From the NCBI GenBank assembly GCA_905221605.1, contig CAJNDS010002179.1, positions 1 to 64,000 of the forward strand: DNA of 64,000 bases, read 5' to 3'. Both the position numbers and the translations under genes were made by a program. Positions 42,790-54,099 of this stretch are shown here, one piece after another (positions within the stretch are counted from its first letter, which is position 1; the number at the start of each line of letters is the position of its first letter). This stretch comes from Symbiodinium natans. Lineage: Eukaryota > Sar > Dinophyceae > Suessiales > Symbiodiniaceae. The notes under the pieces were generated by a model that made no database searches, was not told where the DNA came from, and saw only the letters and a program-made list of their open reading frames with translations.

Positions 42790-45700
42790 CTCAGTCAAGG
42801 TGTCAACCTCTGGCGCTGGCTGGTCGGAGACCTCTGTTGGCACCTTTCACAAGAGCCCAGTGTTAGTGTTCACGATTTCAAAAGTTTCTTTCGCATAGAC
42901 ACCTTTAATTGAGCTAGGGATTCGCGCTAGGGTTTGACCTCTGTGCTGAAGACGAGAACGGACTCCACAACAGTCCTTCAGGACTCAGGACCTGCGAGAC
43001 TTGTCGTGGCCTCAGCCAGCACATCAGCCTCTGGCGATGGCTGCGTGCCAGGGGCGGCGACCTCGACGGCAGCGCGCTCCACTGCAAGTGCAGAGGTGGC
43101 CTCCGTGGGCTAAAGGGATGGATGCTGAGGAAATCAGACGAACAAATCAGGCTCTACGAATTAAACAGATAGGTTTCGGGCCAGCAGCACTGTAAGTGCT
43201 TATGGCCTGTACATTGCTATGGGGAGGGCCTAAGAATTGTTTTGTTCCTCTCACAGTCTTTGGCGAACTTGCGGTTGCTCAGCGCGCATGCCGCATACTC
43301 CCGCACATTGCAACCCCGAACCCTAAGCTCATCCACAAAAGGCCTGTTAGACACTCTACTGAATTAAAGTCAGGGTGAGGTGACCGTTTCAGCGAAACAA
43401 TATCGGTCACGGGCGGGCTTCTTGAGAAGTACCTTAAAACTTAGAACGACCAGATTGTTACCCCTGGCTTAGTGGAACACACAGCCCCACAATGAAAACC
43501 TTACAACACCACAAAACCTCATTTCTGTCCCGGCCTCAACCAAGGTGTCAGCCTCTGGCGCTGGCTGGTCGGATGCAACAGCTTCCGCCACGTCCTCGAC
43601 GGCAGCGGTGGGCTCCTCTGCAGGTCTCAAGATGACCTCTGTGGGCACCTTTCACAAGAGCCCAGTGTCAGTGTTCACGGCGTCCAAAACTATAGACACC
43701 TCTGATTGAGCTAAAACGGACTCCACAACATTTCCGCAACTCTATCCTCTCTGTAGTCTCTCTCTTGCTGGCCTCAGACTGCCTTAGACACCCTGAACAC
43801 ACATGCCGGGTACAATGTCTTCTGACATTTTATGAAATTTTATACCGTGCCCGCATGTGCCGACCGAAGACGTCAGGACCTATGTGACTAGTCGTGGCCT
43901 CATCCAGCGCATCAGGCGTATCAGCCTCTGGCGATGGCTGCATGCCAGGGCCGGCGACCTCCACGGCAGCAGTGCGCTCCACTGCGTGTGCAGAGGTGGC
44001 CTCCATGGGGTACAGGGATACCGAGGAAACTCCCAGGAACAAAGCAGGCTTCGCCCAAATTTTACAGATAGATTTCGGGCCAGCAGCCCCCTGGAAGTGC
44101 TTCTGACCTCTACCTTGCTATGGGGGAACCGTTGACCCTGAGCTCATGTCCAAACGGCCAGGCATGCGCTCGCGACATAAAGCTAGGGTGACGCGACCGT
44201 TTCAGCGAAACAAAACCAGTCACGGCGGGCTTCTCGAGAAGTATACCTAGAAACGAACTTCCTTACCCCTGGCTTAGTGGAACAACCGACCCACAGCCCA
44301 AACCCTACAACGCCAAAATGTTCTAGTTCAGGCCCCTGCCTCAGTCAAGGTGTCAACCTCTGGCGCTGGCTGGTCGGAGACCTCTGTTGGCACCTTTCAC
44401 AAGAGCCCAGTGTCAGTGTTCACGATTTCAAAGGTTTGTTTCGCATTCCCGACTATGGACACCTTTAACTGAGCTAGGGATTCGCGCTAGGGTGGGACCT
44501 CTGTGCTGAAGACGAGAACGGACTTCACAACAGTCCTTCAGGACCTGAGAGACTTGTCGTGGCCTGGGCCAACACATCAGCCTCGGGCGATGGCTGCGTG
44601 CCAGGGGCGGCGACCTCGACGGCAGTGCCCTCCACTGCATGTGCAGAGGTGGCCTCTGTGGGCTAGAGGGATGGATGCTGAGGAAATCAGAGGAACAAAT
44701 CAGGCTCCACGAATTAAGCAGATAGGTTTCGAGCCAGCAGCACTGTAAGTGCTTATGACCTGTACATTGCTATGGGGAGGGTCTAAGAATTGTTTTGTTC
44801 CTCTCGCAGTCTTTGGCGAACTTGCGGTTGCTCAGCGCGCATGCCGTATACTCCCGCAGCTTGCAACCCCAAACCCTGAGCTCATCCACAAAAGGCCTAT
44901 TATATATCCTGAATTACAGTCAGGGTGAGACGACCGTTTCAGCGAAACAATATCGGACACGGGCGGGCTTCCTGAGAAGTACCTTGAAAGGACTACATTG
45001 TGAAGACTTCCATACGCCTAGCCCAGTGGAACACGGCCCACAGCCCAAGCCCTACGCCCAAGCCCTACAACGCCAAAATGTTCTCAGTTGTGCCCCGGCC
45101 TCAGTCAAGGTGTCAACCTCTGGCGCCGGCTGGTGGGATGCAACAGCTTCCGCCACGTCCTCGATGGAAGCTGTGGGCTCCACCGCAGGTCTCAAGATGA
45201 CCTCTGCGGGCACCTTTCACAAGAGCCCAGTGTCAGTGTTCACGGCTTCCAATTTCTAAGGTTTCTTGCGCATTCCCCACTAAAGACAGCTCTGATTGAG
45301 CTAGGGTTTCGCGCTTGTAGCCGCGCGAAGGATGTAGCCTCTGTGCTGAAGGCGAAAAAAGACTCCCCAACATTCCGCAACACTGTCATCTCTATTCTCT
45401 CTCTTCCCGGCCTTAGGCCTTAGACACCCTCAAGCCAACATGGCGGGTACAGTTTCTTGAAGTTTGTACCGTACCGGCAAAAGGCGTCAGGACCTGCGAG
45501 ACTTGTCGTGGCCTCAGCCAGCACATCAGGCGCATCAGCCTTTGGCGATGGCTGCGTGCCAGGGGCGGCGACCTCCACGGCAGCAGTGCGCTCCACTGCA
45601 TGTGCAGAGGTGGCCTCCGCGGGCTACAGTGATGCCGAGGAAATCCGAGGAACAAATCACCAATTAAGCAGATAGGTTTCGGGCCAGCAGCCCTCAAAGT

Positions 45701-48700
45701 GCTCATGACCTCTACATTGCCTTGGGGAGGGTCTAAGAATCTAAGGGCTGTGTTTTGTTCACCGTCTTTGGCGAACTTGTAGTTGCTCAGCGACCCGATG
45801 ATCCCACAGATTGGATCCACAACCCTGAGCTCATCCCCCAAAAGGCCTTGTGTGCACTCTCCACATACAGTCATGGTGAAGCGACAGTTTCAGCGAAACC
45901 ATAGTTACCGGTCACGGGCGGGCTTCTTGAGAAGTACCTTGAGCGACCCTACATTGGATGAGAGGCGTTCCTTAATTACCTCTGGCTTCGAAAAAGTATA
46001 ACAGTCGAACGCGCGCCAAACCCTACAACACCACAAACCTCATTTATGTCGCCTCAGTCAAGGGGTCAACCTCTGGCGCTGGCTGGTCGGATGCAACAGC
46101 TTCCGTGAGGGGACATTTTCAGCGAAACCATACCGGTCACGGGCGGGCTTCTTGAGAAGCACCTTGAATCCTTGAACGACCCTACATTGATAAACAGTGG
46201 AACGCGCACCAAATCCTGCAACACCACAAAACCTCATTTGTGTCCCGGCCTCCGTCAAGGTGTCAACCTCTGGCGCCTCCTCGACGGCAGCTGTGGGCTG
46301 CACCGGAGGTCTCAAGGTGACCTCTGCGGGCACCCTTCACAAGAGCCGCTTCAAGAGCCCAGTGTCAGTCAGCTTCCGATACCATAACATAGCACAATCT
46401 AGACCTCGAATTGAGGTAGGGTTTAATTAGCCTCTGTGCTGAAGGCGAAAAACGGACTCTATCAAAGTTATCATGTCTAGTGTCTCTCTCGCTGGCCTTA
46501 GACACCCTCAAGCCAACAGGGCGGGTTCAGTTTCCAAACGGTATCGGCATTTGGCCGTCAGGACCTACGTGACTAGTCGCGGCCTCAGCCAGGGCATCAG
46601 GCGCATCAGCCTCTGGCGATGGCTGCGTGGCAGGGCCGGCGACCTCCACGGCAGCGGTGCGCTCCACTGCGTTTGCAGAGGTGGCCTCCATGGGGTACAG
46701 GGATGCCGAGGAAACTCCCAGGAACAAATCAGGCTTCGCCCAATTGAGCAAATAGGTTTCGGGCCAGTAGCCCTCCTAACCTCTACCTTGGTCTGAGAGT
46801 CTAAGAGTTGTTTTTGTCACGGTCTTTGGGGGGCGAACTGGTGCTTGCTCAGCGCACGTACTCCCACAGATTGGAACCGTTCACCCTGAGGTCATCAAAA
46901 GGTCTTGTGTGCACATTCCGCATAAAGTTCGGGGGACGCGACAGTTTCAGCGAAACAATATGGGTGACGGGCGGGCTTCTTGAGAAGTAAGACTTGCTTA
47001 CCCCTGGCTTCGTGGAACACCCAGCCCCACAATAAAACCCGAAACGCCAAACAGGCTGATTTATGTCCGGCCTCAGCCAAGGTGTCAACCTCTGGCGCCG
47101 GCTGGTGGGATGCAACAGCTTCCGCCACGTCCTCGACGGCAGCGGTGGGCTCCACCGCAGGTCTCAAGATGACCTCTGCGGGCACCTTTCACAAGAGCCC
47201 AGTGTCAGTGTTCACGGCTTCCAATTTCTAAGGTTTCTTTCGTCGCATTCCCCACTATAGACAGATTTATTTGAGCTGGGGGTTCGCGCTAGGGTGTATC
47301 TAGCCTCTGTCCTGAAGGCGAAACGGACTCCACCACATTTCGCAACTCTTTCACCTCTACAGTCTCTCTCTTACTGGCCTCAGACTGTCTTAGACACCCT
47401 CAACACAACATGGCAGGTACAATTTCGAAAAAATGGTACTGTACCGGCATGTGCCGGCCGAAGACGTCAGGACCCTACGAGTCTTGTCGTGGCCTCAGCC
47501 ACCGCATCAGGCGCATCAGCCTCTAGCGATGGCTGCGTGGCAGCAGGGGCGGCGACCTCGGTCGCCTCCGATGCCGAGGAAATCCGAGAAACAAATCAGG
47601 CTCCGCCAATTAAGCAGACAGGCTTCGGGCCAGCAGCCCTCAAGGTGCTCATGAACTCTACATTGCTTTGGGGGAGGGTCTAAGAATGTAAGGGTTGTGT
47701 GTGTGTGTGTGTCTTTTTTCACGGTCTTTGGAGAACTCGTGGTTGCTGAGCGATCCGATGATCCCACAGATTGGAACCTCAAACCCTGAGCTCATCCCCC
47801 AAAAGGCCTTGTGTGCAGTCTCCACACAAAGTTATGGTGAGGCAACAGTTCAGCGAAACCATGCCGGTCACGGGACGGCTGCTTGAGAAGTACCTGGAAC
47901 AACCCTACATTGGATGACGCGTTCCTTACGTCTGGCTTCGAAATTTCGTCCCGGCCTCAACCAAGGTGTCAACCTCTTGCGCTGGCTGGTCGGATGCAAC
48001 AGCTTCCGCCAGCTGCTCGACGTCTGCCGTGGGCTTCACAGCAGGTCTCAAGATGACCTCTGTGGGCACCCTTCACAAGAGCCCAGTGTCAGTGTTCAGA
48101 GCTTCCAATGCTGTAGCACAATATATAAGGCCTCTTTCGCATCCCCCACTATCGACACCTCGTTGCGGCGGGGATGGACTCCACAACATGTCCGCAACTC
48201 TGTTATCTCTGTTCTCTCAATTGCTGCCTCAGACTGCCTTAGACACCCTCAACCCAACAAGGCGGGCGGGTACAGCGTCCTAAAATTTGTACCGTGCCGG
48301 CATGTGCCGGCCCAAGGCGTCAGGACCAACGAGACTTGTCGCGGCCTCAGCCAGCGCATCAGGCGCATCAGCCTCTGGCGATGGCTGCGTGGCAGCAGGG
48401 GCAGCGACCTCGACGGCAACACTGCGCTCCACTGCAGAGGTGGCCTCCGCGGGCTACAGGGTCTGAGGAACAAATCCGGCTTCGCCCAATTGAGCAGATG
48501 GGTTTCGGGCCAGCAGCCCTGGAAGTGCTTCTGACCTCTACCGTGCGATGGGAGGATCTAAGAGTCTGAGGGATGTGTTTTCACTGTCTTGGGGCGCGAA
48601 CTTGTGAGAGGGCATACTCCCACAGATTGGAACCGTTAACCCATCCCCAAAAGGCGTACCCACTCTCCACATGAAGTTAGCGAGGCGACAGTTTCAGCGA

Positions 48701-49012
48701 AACAAGACCGGTCACGGGCGGGCCACCGATTTATGAATGCCTCAGCCAAGGTGTCAACCTCTGGCGCCGGCTGGTCGAACGCAACAGCTTCCGCCACGTC
48801 CTCGACGGCAGCAGCGGGCTCCACCGTAGGTCTCAAGATGACCTCTGCGGAAACCCTTCACAAGAGCCCAGTGTCAGTATTCACGGCTTCCAACACTATA
48901 GACACCTTTGATTGAGCTAGGGTTTTGCGCTAGTAGCCGCGCGAAGGATTTAGCCTCTGTGCTGAAGGCGAAGACGGACTCCACAACATTTCCGCACCTC
49001 TGTCCTCTCTAT

Positions 49013-49066
<54 letters not shown>

Positions 49067-50240
49067 TGGCCTCAGACTGCCTTGGACACCCTCAACCCAA
49101 CATGGCGGGTACAATTTCCAAAACTATTATCTCGCGCCGGCACGTGCCGACCAAAGACGTTAGGACCCACGTGACGCCTCGTCCAGCGCATCACGCGCAT
49201 CAGCCCCTGCCGATGGCTGCGTGCCAGGGGCGGCGACCTCCACGGCAGCGGTGCGCTCCACTGCGTGTGCAGAGGTGGCCTCCATGGGCTATCAGGGATG
49301 CCGAGCAAATCCGCGGAACAAATCACTAATTAAGCAGATAGGTTTCGGTCCAGCAACATTGCTATGGCAGGGCCTAAGAGTCTAAGGGCTGTTGTTTTTT
49401 CACGGTCGTTGGGTGCGAACTTGTGGTTGGTCAGCGCGCGTACTCCCACAGGCTTGTACCGTTAACCCTATAAGCTCATCAAGAATCAAAAGGCCTTGCA
49501 TGCGGTCTTTACATACAGCTTAGGTGAGGCGACAGTTTCAGCGAAACAAGACCGGTCACGGGCGGGCCTCGTGAGAAGTCCCTTGAACGACCCTACATTG
49601 GACGAGAAGCGTTCCTTACTGGCTTCGAGAAAGTATAAACAGTGGAACGTGCAGCCCCGCAGCCCAAACCCTACGACATCACAAAACACTGATTTTATGT
49701 CCCGGCCTCAGTCAAGGTGTCAACATCTAGCGCCGGCAGGTGGGATGCAACAGCTTCCGCCACGTCCTCGACGGCAGCGGTGGGCTCCACCGCAGGTTTC
49801 AAGATGGCCTCTGCGAGCACCCTTCGCAAGAGCCCAGTGTTAGTGTTCACGGCTATCAATACCGCTGAACAATTTACAGGGTTTTCGCCACTATACAAAC
49901 TAGGGCTTAGGCTCTGCGCTGAAGGCGGCGACGGACTCAACAACATTCCGCAACTCCATCGTCTCTAGCCGTCTCTCTCTCACTGGCCCAAGACACCCGC
50001 AACCCAACATTGCGTTGAGAATTCCTAAATTCCACCTGCCCTGGGGCTCCAAGTATACAAATAAGACCTACATTGAGGTCTAAAGTCTGTAAATAATACC
50101 TACTTTGGGCGATTTGGAGCCTCAGGGCTGCATGGGAACCTACGAGACTTGCCGTGGCCTCAGCCAGCGCGTCAGCCGCTGGCAGTGGCTGCGTGCCAGG
50201 AACAGCCACCTCCGACGGCAGCAGTGCTCTCCACTGCGTG
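42790..50240 (-). CDS. Tandem small exons encoding Ala/Pro/Glu-rich modules
   Basis: On the minus strand module X, from CCCGCAGAG|GTC to CCAGAG|GTTGAC, is 81 bp and phase 0-0, reading like VILRPAVEPTAAVEDVAEAV then ASDQPAPE. Module Y, from CATGGAG|GCC to CCAGAG|GCTGA, reads ATSAHAVERTAAVEVAGPG then TQPSPE. X and Y are related to each other (AVE-x-TAAVE ... P-x-PE). Substitutions between X copies look more conservative in this frame than in the rival plus frame (Thr/Ser/Ala-rich), but I compared only a few copies. Phase-0 symmetric exons can multiply without breaking the frame. The product would be a long, repetitive, acidic protein; function unknown. Confidence 0.5.
49017..49063. repeat. (CT)n microsatellite inside one repeat unit
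   Basis: Expansion of a CTCTCTCT found in other units. Confidence 0.95.
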
Positions 50241-50550
50241 CGCAGAGGTTTAATGTTTCGGGCTTGGGGTTTAGGGTTTAGGGTTTGGGGTTTAGGGTTT
50301 AGGGTTTCGGGTGAGCAGAAGGGATGCCGAGGAAATCCGAGGAACAAACCAGGCTCCGGAACGGCGCCAAGCAAGCAGATAAGTTCGGGTGAGAGGCCCT
50401 CAATTTTCCCTCGCATACTTTGAATGCTTTGAGACAACTATCGTAGAGGAAGAGAATCCTCACCTCGAGCTCAAGGCAAACAACACACCCGAGCCAAGAC
50501 CCTGTACCTTAGCGTCCCTGCAATGTCGCGGCCTTAGTCAAGGTGTCAAC

Positions 50551-50622
50551 CTCTGGTGATGGCTGCGGGTCAGGGGCAGCAGCGGCGGCTGCCTCGACGG
50601 CGGATGTTGAAACCGAGCCGTG
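50551..50622 (-). CDS. Module-type exon upstream of the array, 24 codons
   Basis: TTCATAG|CAC opens HGSVSTSAVEAAAAAA then PDPQPSPE, ending at CCAGAG|GTTGAC exactly as in module X. Phase 0-0, 72 bp. Its strong minus-strand protein character supports the strand chosen for the array. Confidence 0.6.
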
Positions 50623-50639
50623 CTATGAAACCTGTGAAA

Positions 50640-51180
50640 ACTATTTATGTATAGGTTCCCTGAGAAAACAACAAATGTCCCCAAGCAGAACCCAGGAAAG
50701 GATTAATATGTTTTATTCTTTTGGGGTTCTTAAGCAAATAGTAGGTTAGCTACCCACTTGCTGCCGTGAAGATGTATGTACATGCCAGCACACACTGAGC
50801 CTGCCACTCGGTGAGTCTGTGCCAGCAACCCTAAACCCTAAACCCTTTTCCAAGAGACTTCGCCCGCCTCGATAACATCCCTCTGAGCCAAGGCCGCCCT
50901 GCAAGCCCCCCTGTACTCGTGACAGCAAGGCCCCCAATCCCCCTGCACTCTTGACAGAAAGACTAGAGCAGGCGACTCAGCTTCTCGGCCCACGTTTCAG
51001 GAATGACACTATAGAGTATGAGAAAGTTGAAAGACTCAAAGGTACTCTCATGAAACCGAACTAGCTCACTATAGAAGCACTGTTGCATCCAATCTTGCAG
51101 ATGAACGTCAATCACAAGGCCCTCAAATTCCAACTGAATCCAAAGCAGCCAAATCTGTAAAACCTCTTGGATTGGGACAA
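50640..51180. other. Intron-like spacer
   Basis: Partial family G element at 50640-50750 (ends TTGGGGTTCTTAAGCAAATAGTAG-like), a short CCCTAAA block at 50828-50846; otherwise nothing clear. Confidence 0.45.
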
Positions 51181-51230
51181 CCCTAAACCCTAAACCCTAA
51201 ACCCTAAAACCCTAAAACCCTAACCCCAGC

Positions 51231-51311
51231 CTCTGGCGATGGCTGTGATGCAGCTGCTTCCGTCGTGAACGGGACAGCAGCGGAGGGCTCCGCTGCATGT
51301 GCATTGCTGAC
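51231..51311 (-). CDS. Module-type exon, 27 codons, beside CCCTAAA array
   Basis: TTCGCAGAG|GTC opens VSNAHAAEPSAAVPFTTEAA then ASQPSPE, ending at CCAGAG|GCTGGGG, a GC donor. Same 81 bp length and phase as module X. On the sense strand the donor runs straight into TTAGGGTTTTAGGG repeat (51182-51225). Confidence 0.6.
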
Positions 51312-51339
51312 CTCTGCGAATTTGCACTCGCCAGCTGCG

Positions 51340-51478
51340 TATGTTGCTATTTGCTCAAGAACCCCCCCCCCCCCCCAAAAAAAAAAAAAAAAAAGAATAT
51401 GGAAATACTTATCCCTATCTTACCCTTATAAGGAAGAATAATTTTTTTGGGGTATCTTAAGCAATTCGTAGTATTTTG
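51340..51478. mobile_element. Introner-like element, family G, with C and A homopolymers
   Basis: GCTATTTGCTCAAGAACCCC at the left and GGGGTATCTTAAGCAATTCGTAG-like sequence at the right; centre ATCTTACCCTTATAAGGAAGAAT. The homopolymers (15 C then 18 A) sit inside the left arm. Confidence 0.7.
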
Positions 51479-51639
51479 CTAAAGCCCAAAGGGTCCATGT
51501 ACTCATATACGGGTATTTCCCAAAATAGGGGTACCCCTTTTATACCTCCAAATAGAATAGAATCCCCCTAAAGGGACCCCTTTTTCCCGAAAGCATCGCG
51601 AAGGGTTCTTCCGTGCGGAGCCCCCTGACACAACAACAT

Positions 51640-52008
51640 AGAGTGAAGTGCATAGAGTGAAGTGCATAGAGTGAAGTGCATAGAGTGAAGTGCATAGAGT
51701 GAAGTGCATAGAGCGAAGTGCATAGAGTGAAGTGCATAGAGCGAAGTGCATAGAGTGAAGCGCATAGAGCAAAGTGCATAGAGTGAAGTGCATAGAGGCA
51801 AGTGCACAGAGTGAAGTGCACAGAGTGAAGCGCATAGAGTGAAGTGCATAGAGTGAAGTGCATAGAGTGAAGTGCATGAAGTGCATAGAGTGAAGTGCAT
51901 AGAGTGAAGTGCATAGAGTGAAGTGCATAGAGTGAAGTGCATAGAGTGAAGTGCATAGAGTGAAGTGCATAGAGTGAATTGCATAGAGTGAATTGCATAG
52001 AGTTTAGT
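51640..52008 (-). repeat. 14 bp satellite GTGCATAGAGTGAA (~26 copies)
   Basis: Nearly perfect tandem 14-mers with scattered changes (GAGCGAA, GCACAGA). Three long minus frames of Leu/Cys/Thr/His/Ser repeats arise from it; not a gene. Confidence 0.95.
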
Positions 52009-52129
52009 AATCAGTGAATACAAATTTCTAGATTTACGTAGAATTTACTAGACCTTCGTACCCAGTCCTAGATTTCTAAATTAAAATTACTCTTTCTAAG
52101 GCGGCGGGCTGGGTTGACATCGCCAATCG

Positions 52130-52520
52130 GGATTGCAACCCTCTGCGGGTTTCGGCGTGGTCGCGGTGCTAAAACCGTCGTTTTTTTACGTTTCTTGATT
52201 TGCGCGGACAACCCTCTGCGGGTTTCGGCGTGGTCGCGGTGCCAAAACCGTCGTTTTTTTACGTTTCTTTGTGGCCGCGGACAACCCTCTGCGGGTTTCG
52301 GCGTGGTCGCGGTGCCAAAACCGTCGTTTTTTTTACGTTTCTTTGTGTCCGCGGACAACCCTCTGCGGGTGATCGCCGGGTCGCGGTGCTAAAACCGTCG
52401 TTTTTGGAACTTTTTTCCGTGGCCGCAGGCAACCCTCTGCGGGTTTCGGCGTTGGCGCGGTGCCAAAACCATCGTGTTTTGGCCTTTTTTGACAAACAAA
52501 CGTAACCCCTCTGCGGGTTG
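52130..52520 (+). repeat. ~73 bp satellite (six copies)
   Basis: Units begin AACCCTCTGCGGGTTTCGGCG, then TGGTCGCGGTGCCAAAACC, then GTCGTTTTTTTACGTTTCTT. Starts near 52136, 52209, 52284, 52359, 52430 and 52505. Confidence 0.95.
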
Positions 52521-52527
52521 CGGCGTT

Positions 52528-52815
52528 GGCGCGTGGGCACGGAACTCTGGGGCTTTGAAAACCTCGCAAATAACATGGGCGCGGAATTCTGGGGCTTTGA
52601 AAACCTAGCAAATAACGTGGGCGCGGAATGCTGGGGCTTCGAAACCCTCGCAAATAACGTGGGCGCGGAACTGTGGGGCTTCGAAATCCTCGCAAATAAC
52701 GCGGGCGCGGAATTGTGGAGCTTCGAAATCCTCGCAAACAACTTGGGGAACATGGGCACGGAACTCGCAACTAACGTGGGCGCGGAACTCTGGGGCTTTG
52801 AAAACCTCGCCGAGC
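52528..52815 (+). repeat. 42 bp satellite (seven copies), 14-residue repeats
   Basis: Units AATAACGTGGGCGCGGAA, CTCTGGGGCTTTGAAAACCTCGC. In one plus frame each unit encodes NNVGAELWGFENLA with conservative variation (Phe/Leu/Cys/Trp at fixed sites), so translation is possible but unproven. Confidence 0.9.
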
Positions 52816-52835
52816 TAGCTTGGTAGCCGTATGAG

Positions 52836-53104
52836 AAGTTCTGGAAGAGTTGAAGCTGGGGGACAAGCTAGGAGGTGGCGCTGCGCAGCAGCAAGAGCTG
52901 CGCGGCCTGCGCGAAGGTTTCGCCGCTCACGGCGTGGCTTGGCTGCGCGAGGAGCTTGCGAAGCAGACCGTGACGCAGTTGCGGGCGCTTGCTGGGGCTG
53001 CGGGTGTGCAGGGGGCGTCTACGCAGAGATTCGCGGCAGCCTCGAGTCCGTTCAGAAAGCTGCCGCGCCTTGGACGAAGGACGTTTTCTTTGCCGCCGAC
53101 CTGA
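52836..53104 (+). CDS. Putative coding block with SAP-like helix pair
   Basis: Frame reads VLEELKLGDKLGGGAAQQQE, then LRGLREGFAAHGVAWLREEL, then TVTQLRALAGAAGVQGASTQ. The T-x-x-Q-L-R-x-L-A-x-x-x-G-V-x-G spacing recalls the SAP DNA-binding motif; this is a loose match. The frame ends at 53104. Follows the 42 bp satellite and precedes the palindrome whose arms encode another helix (KEELLHALLQCISEQEA). Confidence 0.45.
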
Positions 53105-53229
53105 AGATGGTACTTCGTACAACCTGAGCGACATCTCCGACTGGCCTCTCGATGCTGTGGTGGTGCGGTCTTCGAAGCCTGGTCGACGTCAGCACCAACA
53201 CTTCCGCGACGGGCGTGCAGCAGCGCTGT

Positions 53230-53389
53230 GAAGCTGGCAATGCGAAACAAAGAGGAGCTTCTTCACGCTCTGTTGCAGTGCATTTCCGAGCAGGAGGCGT
53301 TATGGGAAGCTTTCCCATGACGCCTCCTGCTCTGAAATGCACTGCAACAGAGCGTGAACAAGCTCCTCTTTGTTTCGATTGCCAGCTTC
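53230..53389. repeat. ~160 bp near-perfect palindrome, each arm coding-like
   Basis: Left arm from GAAGCTGGCAATGCGAAAC to GGCGTTATGGGAAGC; right arm is its reverse complement with about five mismatches. Centre GGGAAGCTTTCCC, with essentially no spacer. Each arm read outward-in encodes NKEEL(L/V)HALLQCISEQEA, so it looks like an exon duplicated head to head. Confidence 0.9.
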
Positions 53390-53830
53390 ATCAGGCGCAC
53401 TATTGCGCAAGTTGCATTGTGTTGTGGATTTGCGAAAGTGTGGGGACGCAGCCCGCGGGGCAGGGCGAGTTTTGACGTCACAGCGGAGGCAGGGCCCGAA
53501 AGCGCGGCTGCAGAACCGCATGGACGCCGTCCGGGCTATGTTTAGTATGGACACTGCGACGCACGCGCGTGTGAAAATGCAGCTAGGACCGCCCGGGACG
53601 ATTGGCACCTTTGTCGACCGACTTGCAAGTAAAGCTGTTTTCTGCGCGCAGGTATTCCATGGCGACCAACATGCACGGCCCTTACTTAGACTCCACCTCT
53701 TTTGTCTGTTTTTGTGCTTGTGTGGTTTTTGCTTCTTTCCTTGCACCGGCGCAGGTGCGTGCCGCGACCGGCCGCTGGAGCTCGGCGTTGTCTTCAACGC
53801 CGATGAAAAGTCTACAGAGTTGACCACAAG

Positions 53831-53868
53831 TGCATGGCATTCAACTCCACACACTTGAATGCCATGCA
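53831..53868. repeat. Hairpin: 14 bp perfect arms, 10 nt loop
   Basis: TGCATGGCATTCAA and TTGAATGCCATGCA. Surrounding sequence to 53985 has repeated AAGTGCAT words. Confidence 0.85.
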
Positions 53869-54099
53869 GTTCCAGTGCATACAAGTGCAGTGTACAAGTG
53901 ACTATGCAACCATGTAAGGGCATACATTTCTCCAAGTGCATACAGTTCGATTACAAAGAGTCAAGTGCATGGAGTCAACGCACGGCAAATCGATGCTTTC
54001 GGGCCATCCCTCTTCTAGTTTCTTGCCATCCGCCTAAAAGTCGCACTGCAGGGAAGCGCACACGCTATCATCGACTCGTTGAGGGTTTAGGGTTTAGGG

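Larger units (their letters stand above)
42700..50440 (-). repeat. ~0.9 kb unit repeated about nine times, with duplicated exons
   Basis: Each unit contains, on the top strand: GTTTCAGCGAAAC with GGTCACGGGCGGGCTTCT; module X (CAAGGTGTCAACCTCTGGCG); CTGTGCTGAAGGCG; CTGGCCTCAGACTGCCTTAG; module Y (CAGCCTCTGGCGATGGCTGC); and GATAGGTTTCGGGCCAGCAG. Module X lies near 42800, 43545, 44355, 45115, 46070, 46260, 47085, 47965, 48755 and 49720; module Y near 43020, 43920, 44575, 45535, 46605, 47515, 48365, 49195 and 50165. Units differ by a few to ~20 percent and some are truncated. Confidence 0.85.

Noticed and set aside
42299-50400. Plus-strand Thr/Ser/Ala-rich frames through the 0.9 kb repeat
   Set aside because: The minus strand has splice-like borders, equal phases and, in the copies compared, more conservative changes; module-like exons outside the array are convincing only on the minus strand.
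51503-52023. Three ~150-residue minus frames of LCTSLYALHSMHFT type
   Set aside because: Stop-free translation of a 14 bp satellite in all three frames.
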